Origin: an uncultured Bacteroidales bacterium
GTDB lineage: Bacteria > Bacteroidota > Bacteroidia > Bacteroidales > Paludibacteraceae
DNA length: 62,043 nucleotides
Direction of reading: 5' to 3'
Assembly: GCA_937907165.1 (NCBI GenBank)
Contig: CALCUH010000093.1
Coordinates: forward strand, 1 to 62,043
Shown here: positions 22,933-31,558 of the stretch, in pieces
How the letters are laid out: each line of letters opens with the position of its first letter
Numbering within the stretch: position 1 is the first letter of the stretch
Notes under the pieces: model-generated
Told to the model about the DNA's origin: nothing
What the model saw: only the letters and a program-made list of their open reading frames with translations
Database searches by the model: none
Made by a program: the position numbers and the translations under genes

Positions 22933-22951
22933 AGATTAATTATAATGCGTT

Positions 22952-24013
22952 ATGATTCAAAGATGTAAGAATTGTCATTTGCCGGGGAACTATCCTGGTA
23001 TTTCATTCGGTTCCGATTCCCAGGGACTTTGTAATTTTTGCCAAAAAGAGACGGTGAAGTTCCAGTATCCCGGTATCGAGGTGGTGAAGAAACAGATTGA
23101 AGATATACTCGCTCAAAGTGATCCTAATAGGAAGTACGATTGTATTGTTGGTGCTAGTGGGGGAAGGGATAGTTCGTATCTTCTGTATGTGGCTAAAGAA
23201 GTCTTGAATTTAAGGGTCTTGGCTTTGTCTATCAAGCATGATTTCATGACGCCGCAAGCTCAGAAAAACATTAAGACTATTACGGAAAAGTTGAGGATTG
23301 ATGTGGAATATATCGAAAATGATGTATTGAATAAGGGTAGCCGGAAGAGTATTAAGGTTTGGGCTAAAAAACCTGATGCCGCAATGAGTGTCACTTTTTG
23401 CACGGGTTGCCGTTATGGTCTTAGAAAATTGATTCCTCAGTATGCGAGAGAACATAACGTTCCGATTCTTTTGATTGGAGACGTACCATTTGAAAAAATG
23501 GATTATCGCGTGGATTTGTTGTGCGATGGAGGAAAAATCAATATGGCGAATAAACTTATGGGTTATGCGAAAAGATTGATTAAGAATCCGTCTTATGTGT
23601 CTACTATATATGACCAATGTAGGGATTATGTTTCGTGGCAAAAGACGGAAGCCGGTCTTGAAAAACCCGTGAAAATTACTCCGTTTTATTATATGGAGTG
23701 GAACAAGCAGACGGTCATTTCCACAATTGAAAAATTAGGATGGGGATATGACGATAAGTTCAACTCTTCGTGGCGGTCAGATTGTTATATCAATATGCTA
23801 AGACAATTCGTCTATAAGAAAATGGTGGGATTCAATGATTTGGATGTCTATTATGGACAATTGGTCCGTGAAAAGGAGATGACTCTTCCTGAGGCGTTGG
23901 AACATATTGAAACGGAAGGAAAATTTGATGAGGATGTGGTGCGCAAGATTTTCAAGGATTTCTATGATATCGACTACGACAAGATAAAGGATAAGATGGA
24001 GATGAAGGAGTAG
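22952..24013 (+). CDS. PP-loop N-acetyl sugar amidotransferase-like protein
   Basis: A 353-residue protein resembling the WbpG/PseA group of amidotransferase subunits, which add an amidino or amino group to sugars of surface polysaccharides. It starts with two Cys pairs (CKNC and CNFC at residues 5-8 and 27-30), probably a zinc site. The ATP-binding PP-loop GASGGRDSS follows near residue 68, and later a further pair in TFCTGCRYG near residue 151. Such proteins normally sit in O-antigen or capsule gene clusters and work with a glutaminase subunit. Here no glycosyltransferase, HisH or HisF partner is adjacent, so the substrate is open. A strong terminator follows. Confidence 0.75.
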   Translation: MIQRCKNCHLPGNYPGISFGSDSQGLCNFCQKETVKFQYPGIEVVKKQIEDILAQSDPNRKYDCIVGASGGRDSSYLLYVAKEVLNLRVLALSIKHDFMTPQAQKNIKTITEKLRIDVEYIENDVLNKGSRKSIKVWAKKPDAAMSVTFCTGCRYGLRKLIPQYAREHNVPILLIGDVPFEKMDYRVDLLCDGGKINMANKLMGYAKRLIKNPSYVSTIYDQCRDYVSWQKTEAGLEKPVKITPFYYMEWNKQTVISTIEKLGWGYDDKFNSSWRSDCYINMLRQFVYKKMVGFNDLDVYYGQLVREKEMTLPEALEHIETEGKFDEDVVRKIFKDFYDIDYDKIKDKMEMKE

Positions 24014-24050
24014 ATTGAGAGGTGAATCATCCTTTGTGTATGATTTTATG

Positions 24051-24085
24051 AAGGCGGTTTCTCGTTGCGAGGGACTGCCTTTTAT
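24051..24085 (+). terminator. intrinsic terminator after the amidotransferase gene
   Basis: A 14-position stem (24051-24064 with 24068-24081, three G-U pairs) with a three-base loop, followed by TTTTATT. It lies between two convergent genes. Confidence 0.8.
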
Positions 24086-25018
24086 TCATTCCCCATACGC
24101 CCTTCTCTTAACATTCTTCTTTAGAAACGTTTGGTAGAGTGTCAATTCCCCTAAGTGGTAACTGCCAAGCGTGATGTAATCTTTGATGGATTCTATGAAG
24201 TAGTCGTTCGGATTCAAACCTTGAGGGATGAGTAGGTGGTGTGCGGAGTCGAGCGTGACGGTGACAGAGTCGTTGAGGCGTGCGGGTAGCGTGTCTGTGC
24301 TCCAAGTGACAGGGTTGATGCAGAAGAGATTTCCTTCGCAAGTCAATTCTAACGCCTCTTCTGGAGAGGCGGCGGTATTGTAGACGATGACGACGCCTCT
24401 GTCGTCGGCGCATTGGGCTGCCTTGAAGTGGGTGGAGGAGGTTGTGTCTTGTCCTGTAACCTTATAGCCCACCACATAGGCTGCGACCATCCTTTGGAAG
24501 GTCTCCTCGTCCATGTCGCGTAGCAACTCCACCACGCCCTGACCGCCTTGGCTGAATCCCGCCAGAATGAAGGGACGTCCCCCGTTGTCATGTTCCATGT
24601 AGTAGTGGAATGCGTTTTTCACCTCAGTCATGGCGTTTGTTTTGGCGTTCTCGTATTCTTTTGAGTAATAGCCACCTAACGTGATTTGCTGATAGTAGGG
24701 TGCGAAGAAGTTGGTGGAGTCTCCGAAGATATTGTCCGCCAGTTGGTAAGAGAGGTTCATGTTCTCTATCTGTTCTTTGTCGGAGAGGTTCGCCTGAAAA
24801 TGCTCGTTGCCCGTCGAGTCCATCGAGTGGACCACGCAAGTCGGAAGCACATAGAACACGTCCGTCAAGGCGTTATTGACCGCCTTCCCGTTCTGGTACC
24901 AGGAATTGGCCTTGGAATAGTCTGTCGGCACAAACTCGTTGTCTGAAGCGTTCCTTTTGGAGCAAGCCGTCGAAGATAAAACTAACGTAGTAATTAAAAA
25001 CAGTCTGATAATTTTCAT
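24086..25018 (-). CDS. DUF3089 lipoprotein (alpha/beta hydrolase-like)
   Basis: A 310-residue protein with a lipoprotein signal: hydrophobic segment and the lipobox LSSTAC at residues 14-19, so it is lipid-anchored in the envelope. The mature part fits DUF3089, a lipase-like alpha/beta hydrolase group. It has FYVLPT early on, FFAPYYQQ, and the nucleophile elbow GFSQGG near residue 154, with a catalytic-type His expected near the C-terminus (HLL or YHLGEL). The substrate is unknown. It follows the QueA-like gene by 18 bases on the same strand and may share its transcript, though no functional link is apparent. Confidence 0.85.
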   Translation of the reverse strand: MKIIRLFLITTLVLSSTACSKRNASDNEFVPTDYSKANSWYQNGKAVNNALTDVFYVLPTCVVHSMDSTGNEHFQANLSDKEQIENMNLSYQLADNIFGDSTNFFAPYYQQITLGGYYSKEYENAKTNAMTEVKNAFHYYMEHDNGGRPFILAGFSQGGQGVVELLRDMDEETFQRMVAAYVVGYKVTGQDTTSSTHFKAAQCADDRGVVIVYNTAASPEEALELTCEGNLFCINPVTWSTDTLPARLNDSVTVTLDSAHHLLIPQGLNPNDYFIESIKDYITLGSYHLGELTLYQTFLKKNVKRRAYGE

Positions 25019-25036
25019 ATGTATATTTTATAATTC

Positions 25037-26257
25037 TTAATTCTTAATTAACAGTGAGCTGTCTCCGTAACTTAGAAACCTGAATTCATTCTTCATCGCA
25101 TAGTCATACATCTTCTTCCAATCGTCTCCCACAAAAGCGGAGATGAGCAGCAGAAGCGTGCTTTGCGGCTGGTGGAAATTGGTGATGATCGCCTTCACGA
25201 GGTGGAAAGTGTAGCCAGGAACGATGATGATTTGAGTGTCGGCGCTGAGGCTCTCCAACTCATGTTTCTCCATGTAACGCAGAATGGCGTCCAGCGCCTC
25301 GTCGGAGGTCAGTTTGTAGCCGCTTTCGTAGGGCATCCATTGGGTCACCTTTAGTTCGGTCTCGTTCAGTCCCATGTTCTCCGCAAGTTGGCAGCCGATG
25401 TAGTAGAGGCTCTCCAAGGTGCGTACGGAGGTGGTGCCGACCGCCACCACTTTGCCTGCTTGGCGTATCTTTTCGATGACCTCTTTGCGGACGCATATCC
25501 ACTCGGTATGCATTTCGTGGTCGCCAATGGTTTCGGATTTGACGGGTTGGAACGTTCCCGCGCCCACGTGTAACGTCACCTCTTCGCAGAAGATGTTTTT
25601 CTTTTTGAGGGAGTCGAACACTTCGGGTGTGAAGTGGAGTCCGGCGGTAGGAGCCGCCACGGAGCCTTTGATTTTGGAGTAGACGGTCTGGTAGGTCACT
25701 TTGTCGCGGTCCACGGTCTCCCTATGCAGATAGGGAGGAATCGGCAGCACGCCGAAAGCGTCGAGGATGGAGGCGAAGTTGACCGCCGTGTCGTCCCAGA
25801 AGAAACGCACATGGTAGGCGTTCCCCACAGCCTCTTGTTTCTCTGCCTTGAGGATGATTTCCTTGCCGTCCACTGTCACTTCGCGTTCCAAAATGGTTCC
25901 CGCTTTCCATTTGCTGGCGTTGCCCACCATGCATTTCCAGACGCATTCGCCTGTGGCTTGGAAGGTGAGAACGTAGTCGTGCGGACGGAAAGGTTCGAGG
26001 CAGAATACCTCAATACGAGCGCCTGTGCCCTTGTGGAAGAGTAGGCGAGCTTGAATGACGCGGGTGTTGTTGCAGACTAAAAGGTCGCCTGCGTTCAGAT
26101 ATTCGGGAAGATTCTTGAATACGGAATGGGAGATGTCTCCGTTGCGGTAGAGCAGTAGTTTGGACTCGTCCCGTTTCTCCAAAGGGAACTTCGCGATGCG
26201 TTCGTCAGGAAGATCGTAGTTGAAATCTTCAATCGCAATATCTTGTGGTTTGACCAT
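25037..26257 (-). CDS. QueA-like S-adenosylmethionine:tRNA ribosyltransferase-isomerase (long paralogue)
   Basis: A 406-residue member of the QueA family, which transfers the ribose of SAM to preQ1-modified tRNA to form epoxyqueuosine. Family blocks are visible: NNTRVIQARL near residue 63, the APTAGLHFT motif near residue 207, HVGAGTFQPV near residue 231, GTTSVRTLES near residue 273, and ITNFHQPQSTLLLLISAFVG near the C-terminus. A second, standard-length QueA is encoded at 49069-50118. This one is longer and differs in several positions, so it is probably a paralogue with a changed role. Both types are, as I recall, common in Bacteroidales. It has a minus-strand promoter at 26284-26291. Confidence 0.85.
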   Translation of the reverse strand: MVKPQDIAIEDFNYDLPDERIAKFPLEKRDESKLLLYRNGDISHSVFKNLPEYLNAGDLLVCNNTRVIQARLLFHKGTGARIEVFCLEPFRPHDYVLTFQATGECVWKCMVGNASKWKAGTILEREVTVDGKEIILKAEKQEAVGNAYHVRFFWDDTAVNFASILDAFGVLPIPPYLHRETVDRDKVTYQTVYSKIKGSVAAPTAGLHFTPEVFDSLKKKNIFCEEVTLHVGAGTFQPVKSETIGDHEMHTEWICVRKEVIEKIRQAGKVVAVGTTSVRTLESLYYIGCQLAENMGLNETELKVTQWMPYESGYKLTSDEALDAILRYMEKHELESLSADTQIIIVPGYTFHLVKAIITNFHQPQSTLLLLISAFVGDDWKKMYDYAMKNEFRFLSYGDSSLLIKN

Positions 26258-26283
26258 TTCCTTTACTAATTTTTTATAGAGTG

Positions 26284-26291
26284 CAAATTTA
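26284..26291 (-). promoter_or_regulatory. promoter element for the QueA-like gene
   Basis: On the minus strand this reads TAAATTTG, matching TAnnTTTG, about 27 bases before the start codon. Confidence 0.55.
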
Positions 26292-26320
26292 GTTAAGAGT
26301 TAAGAATTAAGAGTTAAGAA
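26290..26320. repeat. short AT-rich repeat tract (AGTTAAGA / AATTAAGA units)
   Basis: Four consecutive units of the form (A/G)(A/G)TTAAGA. Similar tracts appear at 336-366 and 25028-25050, all between genes. They are simple intergenic repeats; no function can be assigned. Confidence 0.5.
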
Positions 26321-26354
26321 ACGGAATTCTTTTTCGCACTTCATGGGAATATGC

Positions 26355-26362
26355 TAACTTTG
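26355..26362 (+). promoter_or_regulatory. promoter element for the NifX-like gene
   Basis: TAACTTTG matches TAnnTTTG, about 87 bases before the start codon at 26449. Confidence 0.5.
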
Positions 26363-26448
26363 TGGAGAAATATGCAGAAAGTGGGAGAAGATGCGGAGAT
26401 TCCTTTCGTCGGGATTCCGTAATTCTCGCCTCTTAATTTTAGTTGAGT

Positions 26449-26844
26449 ATGAAATTGATAGCAATTCCAACAAGGGACGGTTCCGTTGACGACCACTTCG
26501 GACATTGTGCCTATTATACTATTTATCATTTGGATGATGACGGGAAGGTGGTCATCGTGGAACGTTTGGACTCTCCGCAGGGGTGCGGGTGCAAGTCCAA
26601 CATCGCCGCCGTGATGCGTGAGATGGGCGTTTCATTGATGCTGGCGGGAAATATGGGCGAAGGCGCCTTCTCCAAATTGTCTGAGCAGGGCATTCAGGTG
26701 GTCCGTGGTTGTCATGGAAAGGTGGAGGCGGTGCTGAACCAATATCTTGGCGGAAATCTGAAGGATTCGCAAGAGTCGTGCGCCCACCACGATTGTCACA
26801 GTTCCGGTCAAAACCTCGGTTTCACTTATGTGATGCCTAAATGA
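26449..26844 (+). CDS. NifX/NifB-type iron-molybdenum cofactor-binding domain protein
   Basis: A 131-residue single-domain protein of the dinitrogenase iron-molybdenum cofactor family: IAIPTRDGSVDDHFGHCAYY at the N-terminus, the DSPQGCGCKS loop and the GNMGEGAF turn near residue 67. The last 20 residues carry a Cys/His cluster (SCAHHDCHSS) that could bind metal. No nif genes lie nearby. In anaerobes without nitrogenase, such stand-alone proteins are thought to carry iron-sulfur or other metal clusters. I chose ATG 26449; an in-frame TTG two codons earlier is less likely. Confidence 0.82.
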   Translation: MKLIAIPTRDGSVDDHFGHCAYYTIYHLDDDGKVVIVERLDSPQGCGCKSNIAAVMREMGVSLMLAGNMGEGAFSKLSEQGIQVVRGCHGKVEAVLNQYLGGNLKDSQESCAHHDCHSSGQNLGFTYVMPK

Positions 26845-26881
26845 CCTTCCCTTAATTTATTATTGAATAAATATAGTTAAT

Positions 26882-27943
26882 ATGTTGAAAGTTGGAGACA
26901 GAGTGCGCTTCCTCAATGCTACAGGAGGTGGTGTGATAAGTAAAATAGTGAGCCGTGAGATGGTGTTGGTGACCGATGACGACGGGTTCGACGTGCCTAC
27001 CTTGGCGCGTGAATGTGTAGTGGTGGAAGGTGCTGACGACCGTAAGGAAGAGGCTTCCAAACTGGCTGAGAGCGTTGTTGCTGGGGGAAAAGGAAAGATC
27101 GAGGATTTGACGCCCGAATCGGAGGACGATGAATATGATCCCGGAGAGGAGACTTCCGAGGGGGAGACGCTGAACGTTTTTCTCGCTTATCTTCCGCAAG
27201 ATCCTAAGCGTTTGTCCATCACTGATTACGATTGTTATTTGGTAAACGATAGTAACTATTATTTGGGTTATAATGTGGCCAATGGTAACGGTTCGATGTT
27301 CATCTCCCGCGCCACGGGTTTCATCCAGCCTAACACGAAATTATTGCTGGAGGAGATAAAAAAGGACCAGCTTAATGATTTGGAGATTCTGCGGGTGCAG
27401 TTGATGCCTTTCAAGCAGAAGAAGGCTTATAAGGGCAAGAGCGCTTATGACGTGCAGATTAAGGTGAATCCTGTGAAGTTCTATAAGTTGCACAGCTTTA
27501 CGGAGAATGATTATTTCGAGGAGGACGCGCTGCTTTTCCCTATCGTGAAGAACGATGGCGTCTTGGAACAGGAGGTGACCGCCGAGAAGGTCTCCGAGGT
27601 GCTGAAGAATAAGGAGACTAAGTTCCCCGCCAAGGTTTCGGTCTCCAGTAAACCGAAACAGGATATCGTGGAGATTGATTTGCATATCAACCAGTTGTTG
27701 GATGACACGACGGGTATGAACAATGCGGATATGCTTCGTTATCAAATGGATAAGTGTGACGAAGTGATGACTCAGTACATCAAGCATAAGGGACAGAAGA
27801 TCGTTTTCATCCATGGTAAGGGCGACGGTGTGCTCCGTAAGGAGGTGCTCTCTCTGCTGAAGAAAAAATATGCTTCTTGTTACGTGCAGGATGCGTCTTT
27901 CCTTGAGTATGGGTACGGCGCGACGATGGTGACGATTAAGTGA
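26882..27943 (+). CDS. DUF2027 and Smr domain protein
   Basis: A 353-residue protein. Residues 1-50 form a small beta-barrel-like N-terminal domain (VGDRVRFLNATGGGVISKI). An acidic linker follows, then the DUF2027 region up to about residue 250, and a C-terminal Smr domain with EIDLHINQL near residue 262 and the nuclease-type motif FIHGKGDGVLR near residue 309. Smr domains cut or bind nucleic acids, including branched DNA and stalled-ribosome mRNA. The architecture is typical of Bacteroidota and is often labelled MutS2-like, but the MutS ATPase part is absent. The role is not established. It stands 37 bases after the NifX-like gene on the same strand. Confidence 0.85.
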   Translation: MLKVGDRVRFLNATGGGVISKIVSREMVLVTDDDGFDVPTLARECVVVEGADDRKEEASKLAESVVAGGKGKIEDLTPESEDDEYDPGEETSEGETLNVFLAYLPQDPKRLSITDYDCYLVNDSNYYLGYNVANGNGSMFISRATGFIQPNTKLLLEEIKKDQLNDLEILRVQLMPFKQKKAYKGKSAYDVQIKVNPVKFYKLHSFTENDYFEEDALLFPIVKNDGVLEQEVTAEKVSEVLKNKETKFPAKVSVSSKPKQDIVEIDLHINQLLDDTTGMNNADMLRYQMDKCDEVMTQYIKHKGQKIVFIHGKGDGVLRKEVLSLLKKKYASCYVQDASFLEYGYGATMVTIK

Positions 27944-27990
27944 TTCTAGTGGATCACTGTTATTATGGAGTAAATTAATTAAGGTTATAT

Positions 27991-29067
27991 ATGACATTAT
28001 TGATAATCGCGCTGATCGCGACTTTGGGAATATCTTTCCTTTGCTCTTTGATGGAGTCGGTTCTTTATTCCACCACATCTTCCTATATTGAGTCGTTGGA
28101 GGATGGTAAGGGTGTGCGTTTGCTGAAAAGCTTAAAGTATAACATTGAGAAACCGATTGCCGCTATATTGTCTTTGAACACGATAGCGAACACGGCGGGC
28201 GCATCTATCGTGGGCGCACAAGCTGCCGAGGTTTTGGGGAATGAGTTGTTTGGCTACATTTCCGCCATGTTGACTGTCTTGGTGCTGATTTTTTCGGAAA
28301 TTATCCCGAAGACGATCGGTTCTAACTATTGGAGGGAGATTTGTGTGCCTGTCGCCTATCTTATCAAGGGAATCTACTATATCTGCTTCCCGCTTGTGGT
28401 TGTCAGCCAATTCCTGACGAAACTCTTCACGAAGAAACAGGCTCAGACAGTGAGCCGTGAGGAGGTTGCCGCCCTTACGAAGATAGGGGAGCGCGAGGGT
28501 GTCTTCATGAAGAACGAGAGTAAGATTATCAATAACTTGGTGAAGATGGAGACGGTCAAGGTGCACTCCATCATGACGCCTAGGACGGTTGTCTTGGCGG
28601 CTCAGGAGGATTTGACGCTGGAGGAATTCTTCCGTAAGAAACGTTATTTATGCTATTCGAGAATACCTGTTTATACGGAGGATATTGACGATATTACGGG
28701 CTTTGTCCTAAAAACTGACATCCTGATGCATTTGGCTAACGGGGAGAAGAAAATCAAACTGAAGTCCATCAAACGCGACATCATGGTTTGTTATGAGAAT
28801 ACTTCCTTGCCGAAGTTTTATGATATTTTGGTAACCCGAAAAGAACATATTGCTTTGGTGATCGACGAGTATGGCGGTATGGAGGGAATCGTGACGATGG
28901 AGGATGTCGTGGAGACGATTCTTGGTTTGGAGATCACTGACGAGAGCGATGCTCAGACAGACATGCAAGCCTTCGCCAAGGCTCTTTGGGCGAAACGCGC
29001 CAAGAACCTTGATGTGGCTGTGGATGATGATGAGAAAGTCGATTCCGAAGGGGGATCAATTGAATAG
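27991..29067 (+). CDS. CNNM/DUF21 transmembrane protein with CBS domains
   Basis: A 358-residue member of the hemolysin C / CorC-like family, thought to export magnesium or other divalent cations. Residues 1-140 make the DUF21 (CNNM) membrane domain: ESVLYSTTSSYIE, NTIANTAGASIVG and IFSEIIPKTIG are the family motifs. Two CBS domains follow (IMTPRTVVLAAQ near residue 193 and the segment with LVIDEYGGMEGIVTMEDVVE near residue 290). The usual C-terminal CorC/HlyC transporter-associated domain is missing. The last 12 bases overlap the end of rseP, which runs on the other strand. Confidence 0.9.
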   Translation: MTLLIIALIATLGISFLCSLMESVLYSTTSSYIESLEDGKGVRLLKSLKYNIEKPIAAILSLNTIANTAGASIVGAQAAEVLGNELFGYISAMLTVLVLIFSEIIPKTIGSNYWREICVPVAYLIKGIYYICFPLVVVSQFLTKLFTKKQAQTVSREEVAALTKIGEREGVFMKNESKIINNLVKMETVKVHSIMTPRTVVLAAQEDLTLEEFFRKKRYLCYSRIPVYTEDIDDITGFVLKTDILMHLANGEKKIKLKSIKRDIMVCYENTSLPKFYDILVTRKEHIALVIDEYGGMEGIVTMEDVVETILGLEITDESDAQTDMQAFAKALWAKRAKNLDVAVDDDEKVDSEGGSIE

Positions 29068-30372
29068 CCTGAACACGTCGTTCATATTGGCGAATAGGAC
29101 TAACATCAATAGGATAATCATACCGATTGTTTGCGCTTTGATTAGCGTCTCCTGTTTCGGCTTACGTCTCGTGATCATTTCGTAGAGTACGAACATGATA
29201 TGTCCGCCGTCCAGCCCTGGAATCGGCAAAAGATTCATAAAGGCTAATATGACGGAGAGGTAAGCTGTCATCTCCCAAAATATCTCCGCATTGAACGGAT
29301 AAGGGAATAATCTGCCGATGGAGTAGAATCCGCCTAAGCTTTGTGCGCCCTCTTTGGTGAAGACGTATTTCATGTCGCTCGCATACCCGGTGAACTTTTT
29401 CACGCCCCTTTTGATGCCCGTTGGAATGGATTCCAGCAATGTGTAACTTTTAGTACGCAATGGGTAGAATTGGGTGATGCTTTTCATATATACGCCTATC
29501 TTTCCGTTGTGGTCCGGTGTTACGGTCAGATTGACGGGGACGCCCGCACGAAGGACGGTGACGTCCACATTTAGGTTCTTATGCTCGGCGAACACGTCGA
29601 TGCAGTGTCCCATGAAGGCTTCGGACGAATCTCCGACGGAGATGACGCTATCTTTCGCCATGAAACCTGCGATGCTCGCGCGTGAACCTGCGATGACGGA
29701 ATCCACGACGAATGGAATGCGATAGCCCGCAAATCCTTTCTTCTCTTGCATGATTTGTTGCATGAGGTCTTCCGGAATAGGAATGTTAACCTCTTCCCCG
29801 TTCCTCAATACGGTCACTTGTTTCGCTCCGATGATGGTGCGGAAGGTCTCTTCGCTGAAATCCACCAATTCGGTATCGTCCGCCCTAAGGAGGATATCAC
29901 CATCTTGGAATCCCGCTTTTTGGGCTGCGGGACTATATTCCATGCCGTCTTTCACGTCTTGCATGGCGATGTATTTATCCCCGAAACTGAAGGATATGGC
30001 GGAATAGATGATGATGGCGAGTAGGAAATTGAAGGTCACGCCGGCGATCATCACGAGGAATCTTTGCCAAGCCGGTTTGGAACGGAACTCCCAATCTTGT
30101 ACGGGACGTTCCATTTGCTTCGTGTCCATGGATTCGTCTATCATTCCTGCGATTTTCACATAACCGCCTAACGGCAACCATCCGATGCCGAAAGTGGTGT
30201 CGCTGTTTTTCGGTTTGTATTTGAACAGCGAGAACCATGGATTGAAGAATATGTAAAATTTCTCCACGCGGATTTTGAAGATACGGGCGAATAGGAAGTG
30301 CCCGAACTCGTGAATGACGACGAGGAGGGATAGACTGAGGAAAAATTGTAGCACTGTGACTATTGTTTCCAT
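29056..30372 (-). CDS. rseP: site-2 protease RseP
   Basis: An intramembrane zinc metalloprotease that cleaves anti-sigma factors and signal-peptide remnants in the inner membrane. The 438 residues contain the zinc motif VVIHEFGHFLFAR near residue 18, PDZ-like sequences in the middle (residues 120-300), and the third zinc ligand in PIPGLDGGHIMF near residue 387, with a final membrane segment. It is the last gene of a tight leftward operon, 10 bases after dxr; the dxr-rseP order is conserved in many bacteria. Its 3' end overlaps a convergent gene by 12 bases. Confidence 0.95.
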   Translation of the reverse strand: METIVTVLQFFLSLSLLVVIHEFGHFLFARIFKIRVEKFYIFFNPWFSLFKYKPKNSDTTFGIGWLPLGGYVKIAGMIDESMDTKQMERPVQDWEFRSKPAWQRFLVMIAGVTFNFLLAIIIYSAISFSFGDKYIAMQDVKDGMEYSPAAQKAGFQDGDILLRADDTELVDFSEETFRTIIGAKQVTVLRNGEEVNIPIPEDLMQQIMQEKKGFAGYRIPFVVDSVIAGSRASIAGFMAKDSVISVGDSSEAFMGHCIDVFAEHKNLNVDVTVLRAGVPVNLTVTPDHNGKIGVYMKSITQFYPLRTKSYTLLESIPTGIKRGVKKFTGYASDMKYVFTKEGAQSLGGFYSIGRLFPYPFNAEIFWEMTAYLSVILAFMNLLPIPGLDGGHIMFVLYEMITRRKPKQETLIKAQTIGMIILLMLVLFANMNDVFRLFN

Positions 30373-30382
30373 AAATGCTGCG

Positions 30383-31540
30383 TTAGCTTAGTTTTGATGA
30401 GAGTTCGGCTGCGATGCGGCGTGCTTCTTTATCGCTCTCCACATAGACTTCGTAGGAGGTTTGTTTGGTGAATGTGGCGGATTGCATGGTTTTTTCGATG
30501 ACGTCCGACATCTGTAGGAAGCCGATTTTCCCTTGTAGGAATTCGGCTACGACTACTTCGTTTGCCGCATTCAGGATGCAAGGCATGTTTCCTCCCTTGT
30601 CCATCGCGTCGAATGCGAAGGCGAGGTTGCGGAACACCTCCATGTCCGGTTTCTCGAATGTGAGGTCTTTGCAATCGTAAAAATCCAAACGCTTGAAATT
30701 ATTTTTGAGCCTATTCGGAAATCCGAAAGCGTATTGGATAGGCAGTTTCATGTCCGGAAGACCCATCTGCGCCTTGACGGATCCGTCTTGGAATTGCACC
30801 ATGGAGTGGATGATGGATTGCGGATGCACCACCGGAACGATTTGCTCAGGTTTTACGGAGAAGAGCCATTTCGCTTCAATCACCTCGAACCCTTTGTTCA
30901 TCATGGAGGCGGAGTCGATGGTGATCTTTGCGCCCATGCTCCAGTTCGGATGTTTCAGCGCGTCTTTCGCCGTGACAGTTTCTAAGAATTTACGGTCTTT
31001 TCCGCGGAAAGGACCTCCGGAAGCGGTGAGAATGATGCGCTCGATAGGACTGGATTCGCCTACGAGGCATTGGAAGATGGCGGAGTGTTCCGAATCGACA
31101 GGAAGGATGGGACATCTGTTTTTGATGGCGAGGTCGCATACTAGTTCTCCCGCCACTACCATTGTCTCCTTGTTAGCCAATGCGATGGTTTTCCCTGCTT
31201 TCAGGGCGGAGATGGTCGGTTGCAGACCTGAGTAGCCAACCATGGCGGTCAACACGATGTCGACAGGTCCCATGGCAGCCACGTCGGCGATGGATTGCGA
31301 TCCCGCGAACACTTTGATGGGAAGGTCTGCCAAGGCTTCTTTCACGCCTTGATACTTCGCCTCGTTGGCGATGACTACCACTTCGGGTTTGAATTTGCGG
31401 GCTTGTTTGATGAGCAATTCGTCGCTGTTGTTGGCAGTCAACGCATAAACCTCGAAAAGATCAGATTGTTCTTCGATGACTTCCAAAGCTTGTGTTCCGA
31501 TTGAACCGGTGGAACCTAAGACCGCTATTTGTTTCTTCAT
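30383..31540 (-). CDS. dxr: 1-deoxy-D-xylulose 5-phosphate reductoisomerase
   Basis: Makes methylerythritol 4-phosphate, the committed step of the non-mevalonate isoprenoid pathway. The 385 residues show the NADPH-binding GSTGSIGTQAL at residue 9, NKETMVVAGE near residue 122, the metal and substrate loop LPVDSEHSAIFQCL near residue 146, the flexible loop TASGGPFRG, and the helix SASMMNKGFEVIEAKWLF. It is 19 bases after the LytM-like gene and 10 bases before rseP in the operon. Confidence 0.97.
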   Translation of the reverse strand: MKKQIAVLGSTGSIGTQALEVIEEQSDLFEVYALTANNSDELLIKQARKFKPEVVVIANEAKYQGVKEALADLPIKVFAGSQSIADVAAMGPVDIVLTAMVGYSGLQPTISALKAGKTIALANKETMVVAGELVCDLAIKNRCPILPVDSEHSAIFQCLVGESSPIERIILTASGGPFRGKDRKFLETVTAKDALKHPNWSMGAKITIDSASMMNKGFEVIEAKWLFSVKPEQIVPVVHPQSIIHSMVQFQDGSVKAQMGLPDMKLPIQYAFGFPNRLKNNFKRLDFYDCKDLTFEKPDMEVFRNLAFAFDAMDKGGNMPCILNAANEVVVAEFLQGKIGFLQMSDVIEKTMQSATFTKQTSYEVYVESDKEARRIAAELSSKLS

Positions 31541-31558
31541 GATGAATGTTCTTTTTTG

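Noticed and set aside
26443..26844. Nitrogen fixation locus suggested by the NifX-like protein
   Set aside because: No nif structural or assembly gene is nearby, and stand-alone proteins of this family are common in non-fixing anaerobes.
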